From Isoetes taiwanensis (Eukaryota > Streptophyta > Lycopodiopsida > Isoetales > Isoetaceae), in NCBI GenBank assembly GCA_021234155.1, contig JAJEKV010000010.1:12048359-12112358 (forward strand): 64,000 nt of DNA, in the 5' to 3' direction. The translations under genes and the position numbers were made by a program. How positions within the stretch are numbered: the stretch's first letter is position 1; the number at the start of each line of letters is the position of its first letter. A model generated the notes under the pieces. That model was not told where the DNA came from. It searched no databases and worked only from the letters and a program-made list of their open reading frames with translations. Positions 1 through 13,100 of this stretch are shown here, one piece after another.

Positions 1-87
1 ATATTTAAAGAGGCTTATTATAGATCAGCCGGTGACGTATTTCCTCGGTTAAATTTTCCCCGTGGAGAAGAAGCATTTGAATGGGCC
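1..87 (+). CDS. possible internal exon edge of an unidentified gene, cut by the window start
   Basis: Frame 1 is open from the window edge and stops being coding-like exactly at a GTAAGT donor (GT at 88-89). The peptide contains AYYRSAGDVFPRLNFP followed by EEAFEW, faintly like the end of an AP2-type domain (…AY…A…F…LNFP). Only 29 codons are visible, so the family is a guess. It could also be chance open sequence. Nothing downstream to 1.8 kb clearly continues it. Confidence 0.25.
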
Positions 88-1797
88 GTAAGTTTCCTCG
101 CTACTTAATCCATTAATTTGATCAAGCCCTAGAAACAAAGCAGCCCTAAGATGTGCCGCTGTAAATGACAGAGAGCATGGAAGGTAGGCACTCTGAAGCA
201 AAGTATGGATATGCATTTGCTTCCATGTGGTGTCAGCAGGGTTCTGGTGATACTATTCTCGTTTCTTCGTGAATGTGACCAACTAGTACTAAAAGCAATT
301 TAATTGGCCTCTTTTTACCACCGGGTATTCTATTCAAGTAATATTCGTATACATCTCGCAAAGAAAATAAAGCACGATGCATTCGTATTAACTTCCATTT
401 ACCATAAATCACACCTAAGCATTCTTCTTGCGAATCACTAATGTGTTTTTAATTAAAGAACATATAATCACGCCAATCCCAATTGGTCTAGTAGCCTGCA
501 AGCCTCTTCTTGGTCCATATACACCCTATAAAACAAAAAGGTTCAACACAAAACAAAACCCCATTCAAACGCATTACCGCTTTTCATCACACATGAAATG
601 ATCTAAGAACCATGAAAATGAAAACGACAACAGCATATGAAAACACACTTTTCTACCAATCGGAGGCCAACCCACGTGGCGCAGCACCTTGTTTCTTTTG
701 GTTTCCTTCTTGTTTAAAATCTTTGCCTAAAAATGTTGTTATAAATAAATTATGTAGCCAAACTAGATCATACGATGCATTGCAATAATCCAGACATAAT
801 CCTTCATTAACTTCACAAACATCTATACGCTAAGCATCTTTCAATTCTCCTAAAGCCAAAAGAATAACAAAGCCATAGGTGCATCGCGATTTAACAAAAC
901 TCTTCGTGGAAAATAAATAGTCGCTTTGAAAGGGATAATGAAGCAATGGATCCATCCGGAGTATGAAGAATAGCTAAAAAGCCAGTGCATTTTGCATTGA
1001 ACATAACCTTCACAAAGGGAATCTTCTAAGGTCACATCAATTTTGTCAGCTTCAACATTTGTACTAGCGGATAAGCTAAGTTAGCTTTTATAACTTTAAT
1101 TGGGTGATTGTATTCACATCCAGGTTCAATTAAGGAATTTAGTTAAGCCAACTTAAAGGAATCACATTTGCACGTATCTAATTAATAATCTTGGTTAAAA
1201 AATAGCTTACCTAGATTATGTTTGCACACATTTAGTTAAGTCAGATTAAGTTGTCACTGGATCCCTCTAGGCAAAAGGTCGCCAAACCAAATCTACCTTG
1301 GACATTATTTCGTGACTCGCACCTTTCCGCGCTTCTCCCATTTTTTTATGGCTTGTTGACAAAGATGAGAGGCAAATAAACATCTTTTTTTCTGGCCATG
1401 CCCTCCATCCACACCCTATTGAGACTCCATGGTGGGCACCTTCTTTTTATGATCAATCATGGCTATCAATAATGCCTTGCATCTGCATGGGCATAATCCA
1501 GCTTAAGATGGAAGTGTTCAACAATTGCTTACATATATGCAAGCCTCTAGTTGAGGAAGTTCGGAGGGTATTTGTTAGCTGCCGAGTCCTAAGAAAAAGA
1601 GCCTTCCCCGACGGCAGACGGGACAATAATGAATTTCCAATTGTTGAGTCAATATGGCTAAAACTAAGGTGAAGGTGCCAAACTCAAATTGGCAATTGCA
1701 AGAAGCTTGCATCTAGATGTATGGACCTTTGAGATAACCGAGAGGATAGATTCTTAGGCCCATCGGGTTGAATCTAATTCAAAGATTTGAAGATCCA
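88..1797. other. no recognisable gene
   Basis: AT-rich sequence with only short open frames of 60-70 codons. None has a recognisable motif or composition different from the surroundings. If 1-87 is an exon, this would be intron or intergenic DNA. Confidence 0.5.
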
Positions 1798-2157
1798 TAA
1801 AATCTTTCATGTGAGCCTCTCAAGAAGCATAATCCCGATCCAGAAAAGATTCTTGACACGCCGACACTTCTGGAGATGACGGCAGATCAATTGGAGATTG
1901 TGCCTGAGGCTCTCCTTGATTGTGGATGTAAGCAAACCCCTAGAACTCAAATCTTGCAGTATTTGGTTAAGTGGAAACACTTGCCAACGGAGGATGGAAC
2001 CTGGGTCCTTAAAGTGGATTGGGACAAGGCTTACCCAGACTTTATGCGAGAATGCCAGAGCCGAACCATTCAGGATGCGATCAACTCCAACCCTAATGAT
2101 AAGCATTGCGTTATGGGTCCGACAGGGATCATTTCAGGGGTTGGGTTACATGCATCC
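1798..2157 (+). pseudogene. Ty3/gypsy chromovirus integrase C-terminus with chromodomain (remnant)
   Basis: The start reads K-I-F-H-V-S, followed after a small frameshift by LKK; this is the HVSxLKK signature just before the chromodomain in plant chromovirus integrases. The next frame (ATG at 1876) reads VPEALLDCG, then QYLVKWKHLP, EDGTWV and YPDF, matching the chromodomain pattern LVKWKxLPxEDxTWE…W. That domain targets integration by binding histone marks. The upstream integrase core and RT are absent, so this is a 3' remnant. A purine tract and an LTR-like start follow at 2772-2787, the right order for the 3' end of such an element. Confidence 0.65.
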
Positions 2158-2771
2158 TAGATGGGGAATTGGGCATATAGGCATTCATAATAGAACGCAT
2201 TCATATATGGCTATAATAGGAACATTGCCATTCCTTACGCCAAGACGAAATGCAAGTCTTAGGCATGTAGGATTTCCTTCATTCATATTTCTTTTAATTA
2301 AGGAGGTGGTCCCTTCAACCACACTATTTTAATTATTTTATGGTAATGACGCATCAGAATTGTGTCAGTAGCGTGGTACTCAACGCGACCGCGGTGGATT
2401 CTAGGTCTCAACAAATATCTCTTTGTTATTTAGTCATATTTTGTATGTGTGCTCCTATCTAATTTCGTGATATGGTATTTTATTTGGCTCATGACGACGC
2501 TAAAATATACATACTTCCTTACTGTCCATGCAATTGTACAAAGGTGCCAAAGATGTTCCTATTACATCGCGGTTTTTCCTTCAAACCTCTTCTGGTGGGG
2601 GGTTTTTAATCCCTCGTCAAGAATATCAGTCACGCTTCTTTTTGTTTGGGTCCCATAAGCCAATTGGTCTCCGTGGACGCTAAAAATCCTATTCTATTCT
2701 ATTCTCAAGGGACTTTCTAACTTAATTGTTTTTTATTAAACTAACCCCAATGCTGAGGACAACATTATTCC

Positions 2772-3960
2772 AAAGGAGGGAGAAAGTGATGTTCCATGTA
2801 TTTATATAGTATACGTATACATACTATGACATGTCACCAGAGTATAAGTGGATTTTTATGGATCATTACGGGATAACTTGGGTTGACCTAAAAGAACTTT
2901 TATTAGCTATGCTAAATTGTTAAACCTAATTAGGCTAATTAATGTAGTAATTAGTAAAAGTTAGCTAATTAGGGAGTGCCACCTGACCCAAATTTATTGG
3001 CCAGGGGGAACTTGCTATGTTTAGAGGGCAAATTGAGGCCCTACCCCCAATTATGCCCCAAATCGATTTGGGGAGAGTTGAAGGAAGGAAGAGCTACCAG
3101 CTGCAACCAGACTTGAAGAATGGAAGCCTTTTGTGACAATGGCTCTTGCCAAGAAACCGGTTAGTCCCTAGATGGTATGTGCTTCAGCTAACCCTTCTCT
3201 GATTAGATGAATGGTTAATTTCTCTTTTATGTGCTACTAAGATGATGATCGATACTTTGATTATGATTATGTTCTCTCCTTCCGTTTCTCCTCTGTGTCT
3301 GGGTTTAAGGGTGGGTAGAGACCTAAAAGCTTTCTAGAAGTAGAGATGTCTCTAGCTAGACCCTTAAGACTCCAAAGAACTCGTGAAATCGTGCATAAAA
3401 GCCCACCCGGGCCGCGGATGCTACATTGTGATTCAAAGATCGCATACAACGGGTATAATGGTGAAACGTATGGGTCTCTATTTAGCTGGGGCTACAAGAC
3501 TCTTATAGTGTGCTAGGCTTATAGTCGGTCACCGAAAATTGGCTCCGTATGCTCGACACTCCCCGGGTCCAAAGCAGAACCAAAATTTTAGATTTAGGGG
3601 AGTAAGTCGGTACAGATGGGGAGGGTCACCATGTAGCACATGTTCTTTAGCACACCCGTGGATCCGGCCATGCTCGGGAGGGGACGCCCCGCACCGCCTC
3701 ATCGTGACGGGGAGATGTAACCTGGAGTAGTCTCATAGGGTGATTCCATGATATTGCATCTCCAAAAGGTTACAATTATGTCATAGCATGTTCCAGCCTA
3801 TTTGCACAGTATACACAGGAGGGGCAGATGGATTGGACTACCCTAGCCATTGTTTTATGCCATAACTCTCTTTTATCATAAAATTTGGATTTTGTTGCTT
3901 CTACCTTTTGTTGCTCCCCCCAAATTTCTCTCATGATTTGGGTTGCCCCTAGGGGGGCAA
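2772..3960 (+). repeat. purine tract plus LTR-like block of the chromovirus remnant
   Basis: A purine-rich tract (AAAGGAGGGAGAAAG) ends at 2786 and is followed by TGATGTTCC, a plausible TG LTR start. A near-palindromic AT stretch with TATACGTATA lies just inside. The part from about 3280 to 3850 is clearly related, in the same orientation, to 38460-38990: shared landmarks are GTAGAG..CC, AGCTT, CTAGAAGTAG, CTCTAGC and CACAGGAGGGGC(G/A)GATGGA. The 3' boundary is not defined; no clear CA end or target duplication was found. Confidence 0.4.
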
Positions 3961-5145
3961 ACCTTGGCTTATGTGGGGTTATGGCATATTCTAACTATAT
4001 GTTGAAATATACCTAGGATATGCTGATGACTGCTCCAAACCCATTGTTCCCTGTAAACTGGCGATTTCGTGGGTTCTGGATGGCAGGGCAGAGCGAAGCT
4101 TGAATCTAATGCTGGGCCTTGTGCTTACGGGTCTGATGATGTGGGATGCGTGGGATGCGGTGGCTGCTCGATGCAACATGTATAGACATCTTAATGCAAT
4201 CCATTTTTCAGGTCAGACAGTCTGTATTGGAGGTCGAGCGACCAAAGGACCTCTAAAGTCCTTCCTTGGGAGAGTTTAAACATGGTGATAGATGTGCAAC
4301 TTGTTCAGCTGACAATACTTGTTTCAAAGATCAAAGAAGTTGTGATGGTACTGCATATATGGGTGTTAAAGAAAAATCTCTAGATTATCTACATTCTAAG
4401 AAGTTCCACTTTGCAAGTCACACACAGTTACCATCCCACCAAGGGGAGGGAAATGGGTCTCCTTGGAGGCACTCAGTCAAATGTTGGATGGGGGTGCCAG
4501 GGTCAAGAACCGAATTTGGGATCGGATAGGGAATATGCCAGATTACATGAGCTGTAAAGCCCACATGCATAGATACATGTCATTTCATGTAGCTTTAGCA
4601 ACATTCATGCACTTCAACGCCATCAAATAAGTAGGGGAACCGTCCATACAACCACTGGATTTAGCACCCTTGGATATAAGGGTAAATCAACGCTTCATCC
4701 AACAGCTCAACTCCACCAAATATGTTTATCAGGGCACTTCTTCATGGCAATTTCAGTTTGAGGGAGATTATAAGGAAGTGGAAGAACAAGATGAGGAGGA
4801 AGAGAGATGGCTTGCAGAAAGGATGGAAAAGCAAGTGTAGCATGAGGAAGAAATGAGAAGCGTCATGGAACCACCAATAGGCATAACAACCTTATCGCCG
4901 GTGTTCATTGAAAGGGAGTCGTATCAAGTAAGTACCGATGCCACATACATGATTTATTTTTTTGTATTTTTCTGTGGTCTTCCTCATTTTAATTATGTTG
5001 CAGAGATAAATGCTACTGCAACTGGAAGCCATCACGAAGAGATTCCTAGTGCATCTGATTTAGGGGGGAAAATTAATTCCTTTGAGATTCATTCTCAGAC
5101 GGGTCCTTCACCGTAAAAAGTTTTGGTGCTGAATATGAGCCAAAT
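3961..5145. other. no recognisable gene
   Basis: Short open frames only (up to about 87 codons). The stretch 4853-5145 has coding-like texture in changing frames and lies immediately before the phosphatase-like fragment, so it may be its decayed 5' part or transposon-derived sequence. Confidence 0.35.
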
Positions 5146-5640
5146 GCGGATGCGTGATGAAGTTGACAAAGAAACCCCGATCCTCGACAAGATGCATCGG
5201 CCAACCAGTCCAATACAACCTCAACCAAGAAAACCAAGAGGTTAACCGGAATTCTCCTTGTTCCGATTTTAATGGGGTTTTAGGCAAGTTTTATGACTTG
5301 AAAGAGAGGATCCCCGCGATTGGCCGAGCCGTAAATGACCATCCAAAAATTGAACCATCAAAAGTTCGCAGCTTCCGTGCCCGAGAATGGTGTTTTTCGT
5401 AATTTGAGATTGCATTGTGGTCCAGCATAGCTAAGAGTAATGTTGACTTGTTGATGAGAAAGTTGCTGCAGGAATATAAGGGCAAATTTCTTTTTATTTG
5501 GAATCAGGATGACTGCACCAACACAAAATTAAAAGTGGTTAATAAGCCAATTTTCCTTAAGGATCCGGCCCAAAGTGTACCAGAAATTTTGAGATACCGT
5601 GTGACAAACACATTGTTGATAGATGACAAATAGATATAAC
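5146..5640 (+). pseudogene. NIF/FCP1-like HAD phosphatase fragment, frameshifted
   Basis: Three frames read in order give the hallmarks of the plant NLI-interacting-factor-like (FCP1 homology, HAD superfamily) phosphatases: KKTKRLTGILLV, then DFNGVL (position of the family's DxNGxL nucleophile motif), then FEIALWSSIAKSNVD, then FLFIWNQDDCT, KPIFLKD and TNTLLIDD (the conserved C-terminal LLxDD acidic pair). The frame changes near 5266 (before DFNGVL) and near 5403 (before FEIALWSS). No introns interrupt the domain, which suits a retrocopy or transposon-captured fragment. The second D of the usual DxDx(T/V) motif is N, which is normal for this plant subfamily. It is not expected to make an active enzyme. 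Confidence 0.62.
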
Positions 5641-5699
5641 GGTTCCCACAACAACCAAATAAACACAATGATATGTCCAAATAGTTTTGCTCCTACAGT

Positions 5700-7440
5700 T
5701 GGATTCCAATTTCCTTTTGTAGCAACTCAAACCATGGCTGGAGGGACTTCTGGCTGCAGAAAGTGTGCCAGCTTATGTGAAGGAACATCAAATGTGGAAC
5801 ATGTGGGAACATGAAAATGCTCGACAAGTATTTTCATAAATGAATCTTGTAAAACTCTTTGAAAGTCAATATAAGTAAAAACATTTCTATGATATGTGTT
5901 GTACTTTTTCAATTTAAAATATTTGAATGGATTGTGAGCAAATGTTCTCGTGTGTGTTTAGAACTAGAGATGATAGAGCTTCGCAATCCCCACTATCTAA
6001 AAGCCAAATACACATCCGAAGTGGTGCCGAGTGGAACCTAACCGCCGTGATTAGCTCCACCACATCAAAATTTTGAAGCCGATATGCAAAGTGGTTCAAT
6101 GATCAATTGATCCTCCTCTTCTCAAGGTGATACTTTCATCTCGATTTGTGATCATCGATTGTGCCGTATGATATGCATATGTTTGCGTACATGGAATACT
6201 ACTTTGATTCTCCAAGGAATGAGCCATCCCTTTCATTTCTTTTGACCCTCTTTTTTTTCTGACATTGTCCAAGGACACAAATAGTTACAAAACAATAAGG
6301 AAACATGTGAATCGGATAAGTGCCAAGACATGTTTTGCCTCGCTTGTGATGGACATCACCGACCTGTTTTCTGATTGTAAGCCACGCCAGTCTCTCACAC
6401 GTAGATATAAACCAGGATATATCACTTTGATAGCTCGGGCTTGCATGGCGTAGGCATATATTGAGAGGTTAGTGCTTGCTCATTGCATTTTGTCATTGTG
6501 GCACAATGACATAAACTTTGAGTGCAGATTCCTAAAATTTCTTGGACATAATAATTTCAGCTTTTACAACCTCGATGTTGTGAAAATTTCCAACGCCTCT
6601 TCAAACCAATGGTCATTCATGTGGCCCCCGCCATATGTTCATTTATGCACAAATTTGTGAGAGGGTACTTGAAAGGAGTGAATATATTGTTGCCCCGATC
6701 TAGTAAGTCATCTTAAATGTAGCGAGACAAACCAAACTCGTTATTGACAAAGTGTGGTTATCTACAAAGTTGTGGACATTTCGCACTGTGATCTAGTTGA
6801 TGTTAGAGTGTTCATGCTTGAAGTTTTAAGATTAGAAGAAACAAAAAAACTGAACCGAGGGGAACATATGTATTGGGAAGTATGTAGGTGCATGAGTCAC
6901 CTCGCACTTAAATCATCAGATATCTTTCTTATGTACATAATTGTTATTGTAACCTCGATTCATTTCAATGAAAATTCATATTCAATTCATCTCACAAACA
7001 AAGGAATCAAGTGTTTCGTAAGAATTCAAATCTTCAAAAGAAATCAAGACAAACTCATTTTCACAAATTGAAGCACAAAACTTCACATGAGTTCTCAAAA
7101 CTACTGTAATGGTTTTACATTTCATCATCATCGAAAAGAACTTCGGTAAATTCTCGTAAAATTTTCTCCTCATCTAAAGGATCCAGCCTATATACATATA
7201 CGCTTTTTGACGCTTAGTTGGTGGCATGTGAAGTCCGATTGGACAGATCTGTGTTTGTGAATACTATGCCTAAGGCGTCTTTACTGCAAAGATTATAGCT
7301 GACGATTGATCTTGCGCCCTTCTTGTAATACATACCTTCTATGACACTATCACCGGCAAGGTACCATGTTCCATTGAGTTGGAAGTCTTTCTCCACTATC
7401 CATTTTGGTTTTGTGCACATCGTAATCCAAAATTCAACCC
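5700..7440. other. no recognisable gene
   Basis: Short open frames on both strands; none carries a motif I recognise. The right end may contain the most decayed C-terminal part of the transposase lying to the right on the minus strand. Confidence 0.4.
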
Positions 7441-7443
7441 TCA

Positions 7444-8637
7444 TCATTTCCTTTCGAGCAAACGACAAAGAAAATTATCACCAACTCTAAGTGCCTCTGC
7501 TAACATCGTGGGATTGGAGGAGAACAAGGACCTGTTGGATTTACGGTCCTCAATGTCAGCATGCACATTGGAGGATGGTACAATAACTTGAAGTTTCCAA
7601 TCATCAACGTAGTGCTTGTTCACAAAACTATCCCACATGCCATCCAAGCAAAGAGCTTAAAAGCATGAAAGTTCCTCGCAGTAACCGCACAGAGATTCTG
7701 GATCGGAATGCATGTACACAAATGGATCCGCCTAGTGTCCAAAATCCTTTCTCGCACCCCATGCTTTCTTTCTATCTATATCCTCCACCTTGACTTCCCA
7801 AAAGAACCTTTTATATTCTTTTCCTTCATCGGTTTCAGATGTGTTCATCCACTCTGATGTTCCACAAGTAAACATCTCTTCGACAACTTCTACCACTTCA
7901 TGAGCATTACCCAATTTTATGCTATCAGACTTTTAATTGCAGTTGTCTTAACCATCTCTTCAACTCTCAAAAACTTTGCCATCGTGGTTCACCTTTCCCC
8001 GGGTTAGAACAAAAAAAAATTCCACATCATATAGACATCGCTGTCGCTTGTGTACCTAGCCACAAAGTAAAATGGTCTAGAAGCCTTGAATTGAGATGTC
8101 GCACCATCCGAAAACACATAATGTCTCTTTGGAACCCTTCCTTCTGCCCAGATATTTGTGGTGCTTCATGAAGCGTGTTGCACTAACAAAGTATCGTGGT
8201 TCCCTATCATCCGATACATAGTAATGTGTTTCCTTGATAATCTCATCTGCCACTGAGTCATACTGATATGTTATTTGAACCAAAATGGTAATCTGATTAT
8301 TGACCCAAATAAGATCAACCGCACCTCCTCTTATTCCTTGAATGTATAGTTCTCTCGCAAAATCCACTACCGAGACATGCATCCGGCCGAGATTCTCCGT
8401 AAGCTCCTTAAACCGCTTTTGCCCGCCATTGGTACCGAAATTATGTAGTGGAAAGATTTTTAGACGCTCTTTCAGTTTATCCAGAAGCTCCTTGGGTTCT
8501 GTCTCATTGTACTGATGAGTCAGTCTCCTACCAGAACTCGAGACGTTGTCTTTTTCATAGTCAATGTACTCCCATTTCACTTTCCTACTGCCACTTCCTT
8601 CCATGGGACAGGTCTGAAACTTCTTGATTCCACACAA
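7444..8637 (-). pseudogene. decayed DDE-type transposase (HGKGxxDG family), core and C-terminal parts
   Basis: On the minus strand the frames read, in order: ELLDKLKERLKIFPLHNF, ENLGRMHVSVVDFARELY (corresponding to the family's VDYAENY acidic motif), ETHYYVSDDREP, a broken NPGKGEPRWQSF (corresponding to HGKGxxDGxGxxVK), then HEVVEVVEEMF, YKRFFWEV, DRKKAW and finally DGMWDSFVNKHYVDDWKL (the C-terminal C..N..YV..W segment). This order is that of a widespread plant/animal transposase-like family. At least three frameshifts and lost residues in the HGKG motif show it is dead. The exact superfamily name needs a profile search. Confidence 0.55.
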
Positions 8638-9587
8638 CTCACAATTTCCAAGGCTCGTGATAAATCTCTGAAGGTGGATATGCCTAAATCCACCTTCTTT
8701 GCTGATTTCGAATCCAACCTAAAGGCATACAACAGACTGGATGCTGGGCCTTCAATGGCTATGCTTGGAGTCAGATTGACAGGAAGAGAGCTCTTAGACA
8801 GAGTCCATGAGCTTATGTTACATGCTGTTGCAAGGGCAGCTGGTATATTTGTTCTCTGTCACTTGTCCGCCTGACCGCGAACAAATACGTGTTTTATCGC
8901 GCGTAATCATGATTTCTACCACCGTGGGATGCAGGAAGCACCGGCAAACCTCATCCCGTTAAATTGGATGATCGCAGAAAAGCTTAGATGCTTTAGTGCG
9001 TAAAACAATAATTTTGATGCACCAGCCGAGCTACCATACCAAAGATTTCTGTTGCTTAGAAATCATGCATACAAATTTAGTTCTCGGTACGTGAGCTTTA
9101 ATGGAAAGCCAAATTTTGTAAAAGCCAAATTTTGTAAGATCATTTTTTAATATATACTTTCCAACAGAGTCAGGCTTGAATCGACAAAAAATTGTCTTTA
9201 TTCAACAAAAATTTGTATCTCAGGGATCGCTTAGTTATCATTCTCAAATATTTTTAGATCATACACACACCCAAGAAAGGAGTACTCAATTCACATGTTC
9301 TAATAATATTCCAAACATTAAATATTGCATTTCGGACTAGAGTCAACTACACACAATTCATATGTCATACAAGACACCACAATCACTGTACAACACAATA
9401 ACCACCACACTAAGCACCATAACTAAGAAAACATGAATAACAGAAATAAACTAACCTGTGATTCCTCCAGATACTGGCATCATGTTCTTCTCTTACATTT
9501 CTCTACAATCTTCTAGTTCTAACATCCTTTGTGTTAGAAGACACTCTGGTGTTCTCAATCCAAAATTTTTGAATCTTTTCTATATGT

Positions 9588-10185
9588 TCATCCAAATTGC
9601 ATCAATCTTTTAGCCCTTTGTAAGAAACCCATTTCCCACCATTGTAATCGATCTTTTCCCTCTTTTTCTTTGCCTTTGCGTTTCTTGGGTGAACACCTAA
9701 TACCTTCCAAGATCTTGCCGGCTGATTTTGTCACTTGTTTCAGAATCAGACCAGTGGTACGCACATTGCAAGGCAAATATTCTTGGTCGCTAGGCACCAT
9801 TGCTGGTAGAGAGTTTGACAGTCTGCATAGAGTCCCAGAGGCTCCTTATAACGATGCTCTTGGCTTCCAAATCCTTTAATTCTTCACCTATGAATTTTTC
9901 CAATGTTTTATCCCTCAAAAGCTCAAGTAAAATTTCTTTCTTTGTGCTATCCTCCATTCTTTTGGTCTGTTTATGGAAAGACATTAGCAAATTAAGGACA
10001 ATACGGCGTTTACTGCTTGCACTTCTTGATGAACCGGATCCTTCTGCCAATTCTGCAAGCTCCAATTTTTCTTCTCTTCTTTTCCTCTGGGGTCTTTTCT
10101 TCAACATTTCTTGTTCCTTGGTTCTTCTTCGTTTTCTCCTGTCTGAAATGCCGGTTTGTGGACAGATTACCTCATTGACATCCAT
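9588..10185 (-). pseudogene. basic, helix-rich protein segment, possibly the N-terminal part of the same transposase
   Basis: From the ATG at 10185 the frame gives a lysine/arginine-rich segment (DRRKRRRTKEQEMLKKRPQR) followed by helix-rich sequence, then shifts near 9795 into YLPCNVRTTGLILKQVTKSA followed by GKILEGIRCS. The latter resembles the helix-turn-helix stretch preceding the DDE core in some of these transposases. It lies on the same strand, upstream of the core at 7.4-8.6 kb, with about 950 bp without coding signal between. I do not recognise it firmly. Confidence 0.35.
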
Positions 10186-10199
10186 ATCCACAATGGATT

Positions 10200-13100
10200 G
10201 GAGCTTGCAGCAGGGAGGGAGCCAAAGAACAGGACGTAGGCAAAGAACATGAAGGGGCCAAAGAATAGGAATTTGAATTTGAATTTTAGTTTTTGAAATT
10301 AGAATTTCCCCCACAAATTGGGACTCTATTCTTAAATACCGGCAGCTGAGCGGTGCCATAATTATACTTTCATACCACAAAAGTGGTGGATGCAATGCCA
10401 CATTTTGGGGGGGACAGCCGAATTGGAACACCACAGCGTGCTTTTACCCGACTAAGAATAGATGAATTCTTAGGTCTTATGGCAGAAGGACAACGACGAG
10501 ATCTCATCGACTATACGTACCAAGAGTTTCCATGTGAGGTAGCTGTATATCAAATGTGGCAGCTTACGAATACATAAGGCAGTCTTTTCAACAGCAGCAA
10601 CCAACCATTCATATCAGAAGAAGAGTTCCAAGAAATCCAAAGGAACTTATACGAGTCAGGCAGATGACCTAGCATGAGCCGGCCTCTTAGATCGAGTGGC
10701 GTGAGAGTAAAGGATCACATCAATTTGGAAAGCGCTGTCACGATGTAGAGAGACCATGAGGATCTATTGGCAGTGGATATCATTGGCAGCTCAGCCGAGA
10801 GGAAGGGAACAAGGGCAGGAAAAGCACCTCAACTTGTCAGTGAAAGAGAGTCGCATAACTCTAATAATATACTTGTGATAGCAATTATTTTTGTAGGCTT
10901 GTGACAATCAATCTTTTGTCGTCTTTGAAAACCCTAGGGATGCTTCCTTTTCTCAATGGGTTATAAATTTTCAATTTAATTTAATTTTCAAAATCAGATC
11001 ATATGCTTGAATTGTTGACTTAATCCATATGCCTTATTGGACTTATTAATTTAATTGGGCAGTTGCATTACGATTTCATTTTCAATATAATGTTATAATG
11101 TCAATGGTAATATAAAAGTAACCCGCTCAGTCTTTTCGTTAGGTTAGTTTGATTTATGAATGAATGTAATTGCGCATAGACTAAGCTTTGAATTGTGCAT
11201 CCTCGAGCCTCTAGTTATGATTGCCACTTTAAGAGATGAAATGTCATTATGAAACTAATGTCATCCTTGATGTCATGAGAATTCTTCTATGGTTATAGTT
11301 GTCACCCCAAGATACTGAATACTAATCTTACATGTAAGGTCATATGTATAAATTGACTATAGCATATTGAATGTATACTACACATACAAACGGCTATTAG
11401 AATATCTTAAATGTGATTGCCATCCTAAGATATGAGTCAGTATAGATTACATATAGATGTCAAGGTCCTCTCCGTCTTTAAAATTTGTATGCTCATTTAG
11501 GCATGTGGCCATACATTCCTTAGCTTAGGAAGAGCTGAGGTTATATTAGAAGAGGACAAGTGCTAAAGAAGATGTGTGTATTCTAAATTCAGGGATAATT
11601 GTAATGAGACCATATGAGTGCCACATATGAGGCCAAAACGTACTCGTAGAAGTGGGTAAGTTTTGCTTCTCAACATTGTCACTTAATTATTTGTTCATGA
11701 TTGTTTTTGCTGTAATGTCATTGACTTAAAGATAGATGAGTAGTTTGCCAGCAAAGACAACAGGAATCCTAGAGTTATATATTATAAATGTCGTGCAATT
11801 ATCCTAGATTTTTTTAAGGTAATCATACTTAAGGAATTGGAATCAAAATAAATGGCATGTACTTATCATGTTCAAAGCAAATCTTTTAAAAGACTAGTTT
11901 ACATGCACTCATTAGGATCAGAAGCAACCTTTTAGGGTGTTGCTTTATTTATTTTGTCATGTGCGTTAAGACATAAAGAATAGGACAAAGGTAGTTTGAA
12001 ATGTCCCACTCATAAACTTTACAAAGGAGTTATGGCACTTGAAATGATGACCATACAATATTTCACAGGTTGGAAGAATTGTAGAAATATATACACGTAT
12101 ATCCTATAGGCTAAACCAAATCCAATATTGGCCAATGTTGGAGGCAAGCACTATCATGATGGTGAATAAATTGAATAAATTGGAGATTGGTTCGTTTGAA
12201 GCTAGGGATCCAAGTTTGAGCCTAAATTTGGACCACTTTAACATATCTACTTCAACATATGCCTTGTTTTTATTCAAACATTATCAGAGAACAGGTCCCC
12301 AATTAGTTGATCATTGTGGCCCACATAGATAAGAAGTGGCAGAGAAGTGGGGTTGGATGAGATATAATAAAAATCTCTAGATCCTTGTAGAAGGTCCCAC
12401 GCGGAGAGCAGTCTAGAATCATGATTGGACACCTCAATACCGCACCAGGAACAAGAACAAAAACAAAAACCAAATATTGATGAGGCTACAAGGATAGAAG
12501 AGACATGTATGAGATATTGGAAAGGGAAAGGGGAAGGGGAAGGCCAACTTTAAGCATATGAGGCCACTCTTTTTCTTTTTGTTCTTTTGGAGGCTCTTCA
12601 CTTTCTTTAATACAAGGATACAAGAAATCAAAGGCAACATTCAAGGCATCCTACCTTTGCTAGGAAGCAAATAAGCCAATGGACACTAGAGAGAGGGCCA
12701 ATTGTATTAGAGATAAGCCAATGGGCACTAGAGAGAGGGCAAATTGTATTAGAGTGTAGAGAATGGATATGCTCTAGCCATGTTATTTCCCAGATTATGG
12801 GAGAGTATTGCGATTGTGAAAAATTAATATCTATCTATCCATCCATCCATCCAATTTTTAAGACCAATATGATCTTTTCACATCGTCCGGTAACTTCGTG
12901 GCGAGGATATGTCCCTTCATTTACAGCGTGGAGCGGGTTTTTTCTGCCCTTTGACAGGCTGCCAAGTGTCAGCTATCCTTTTCTGATTCGCCTGCCTTTG
13001 CCTGCCAGAAGACTTTCTTTCTTTTGCCATAAGCTACGTGGCCAGAAGCAATTTGTCCACCTTGCATGAACACTCTGGATTTGCATTGCTTTTTTTAGCT

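Noticed and set aside
8515-8874. Plus-strand open frame with FFADFESNLKAYNRLDAGPS
   Set aside because: The first half is antisense to the transposase; the second half is open but matches nothing I know and has no splice context.
9800-10252. 150-codon plus-strand open frame (hydrophobic, SS/LL-rich)
   Set aside because: Shadow of the lysine-rich minus-strand segment; AAG/GAA codons reversed give Leu/Phe/Ser.
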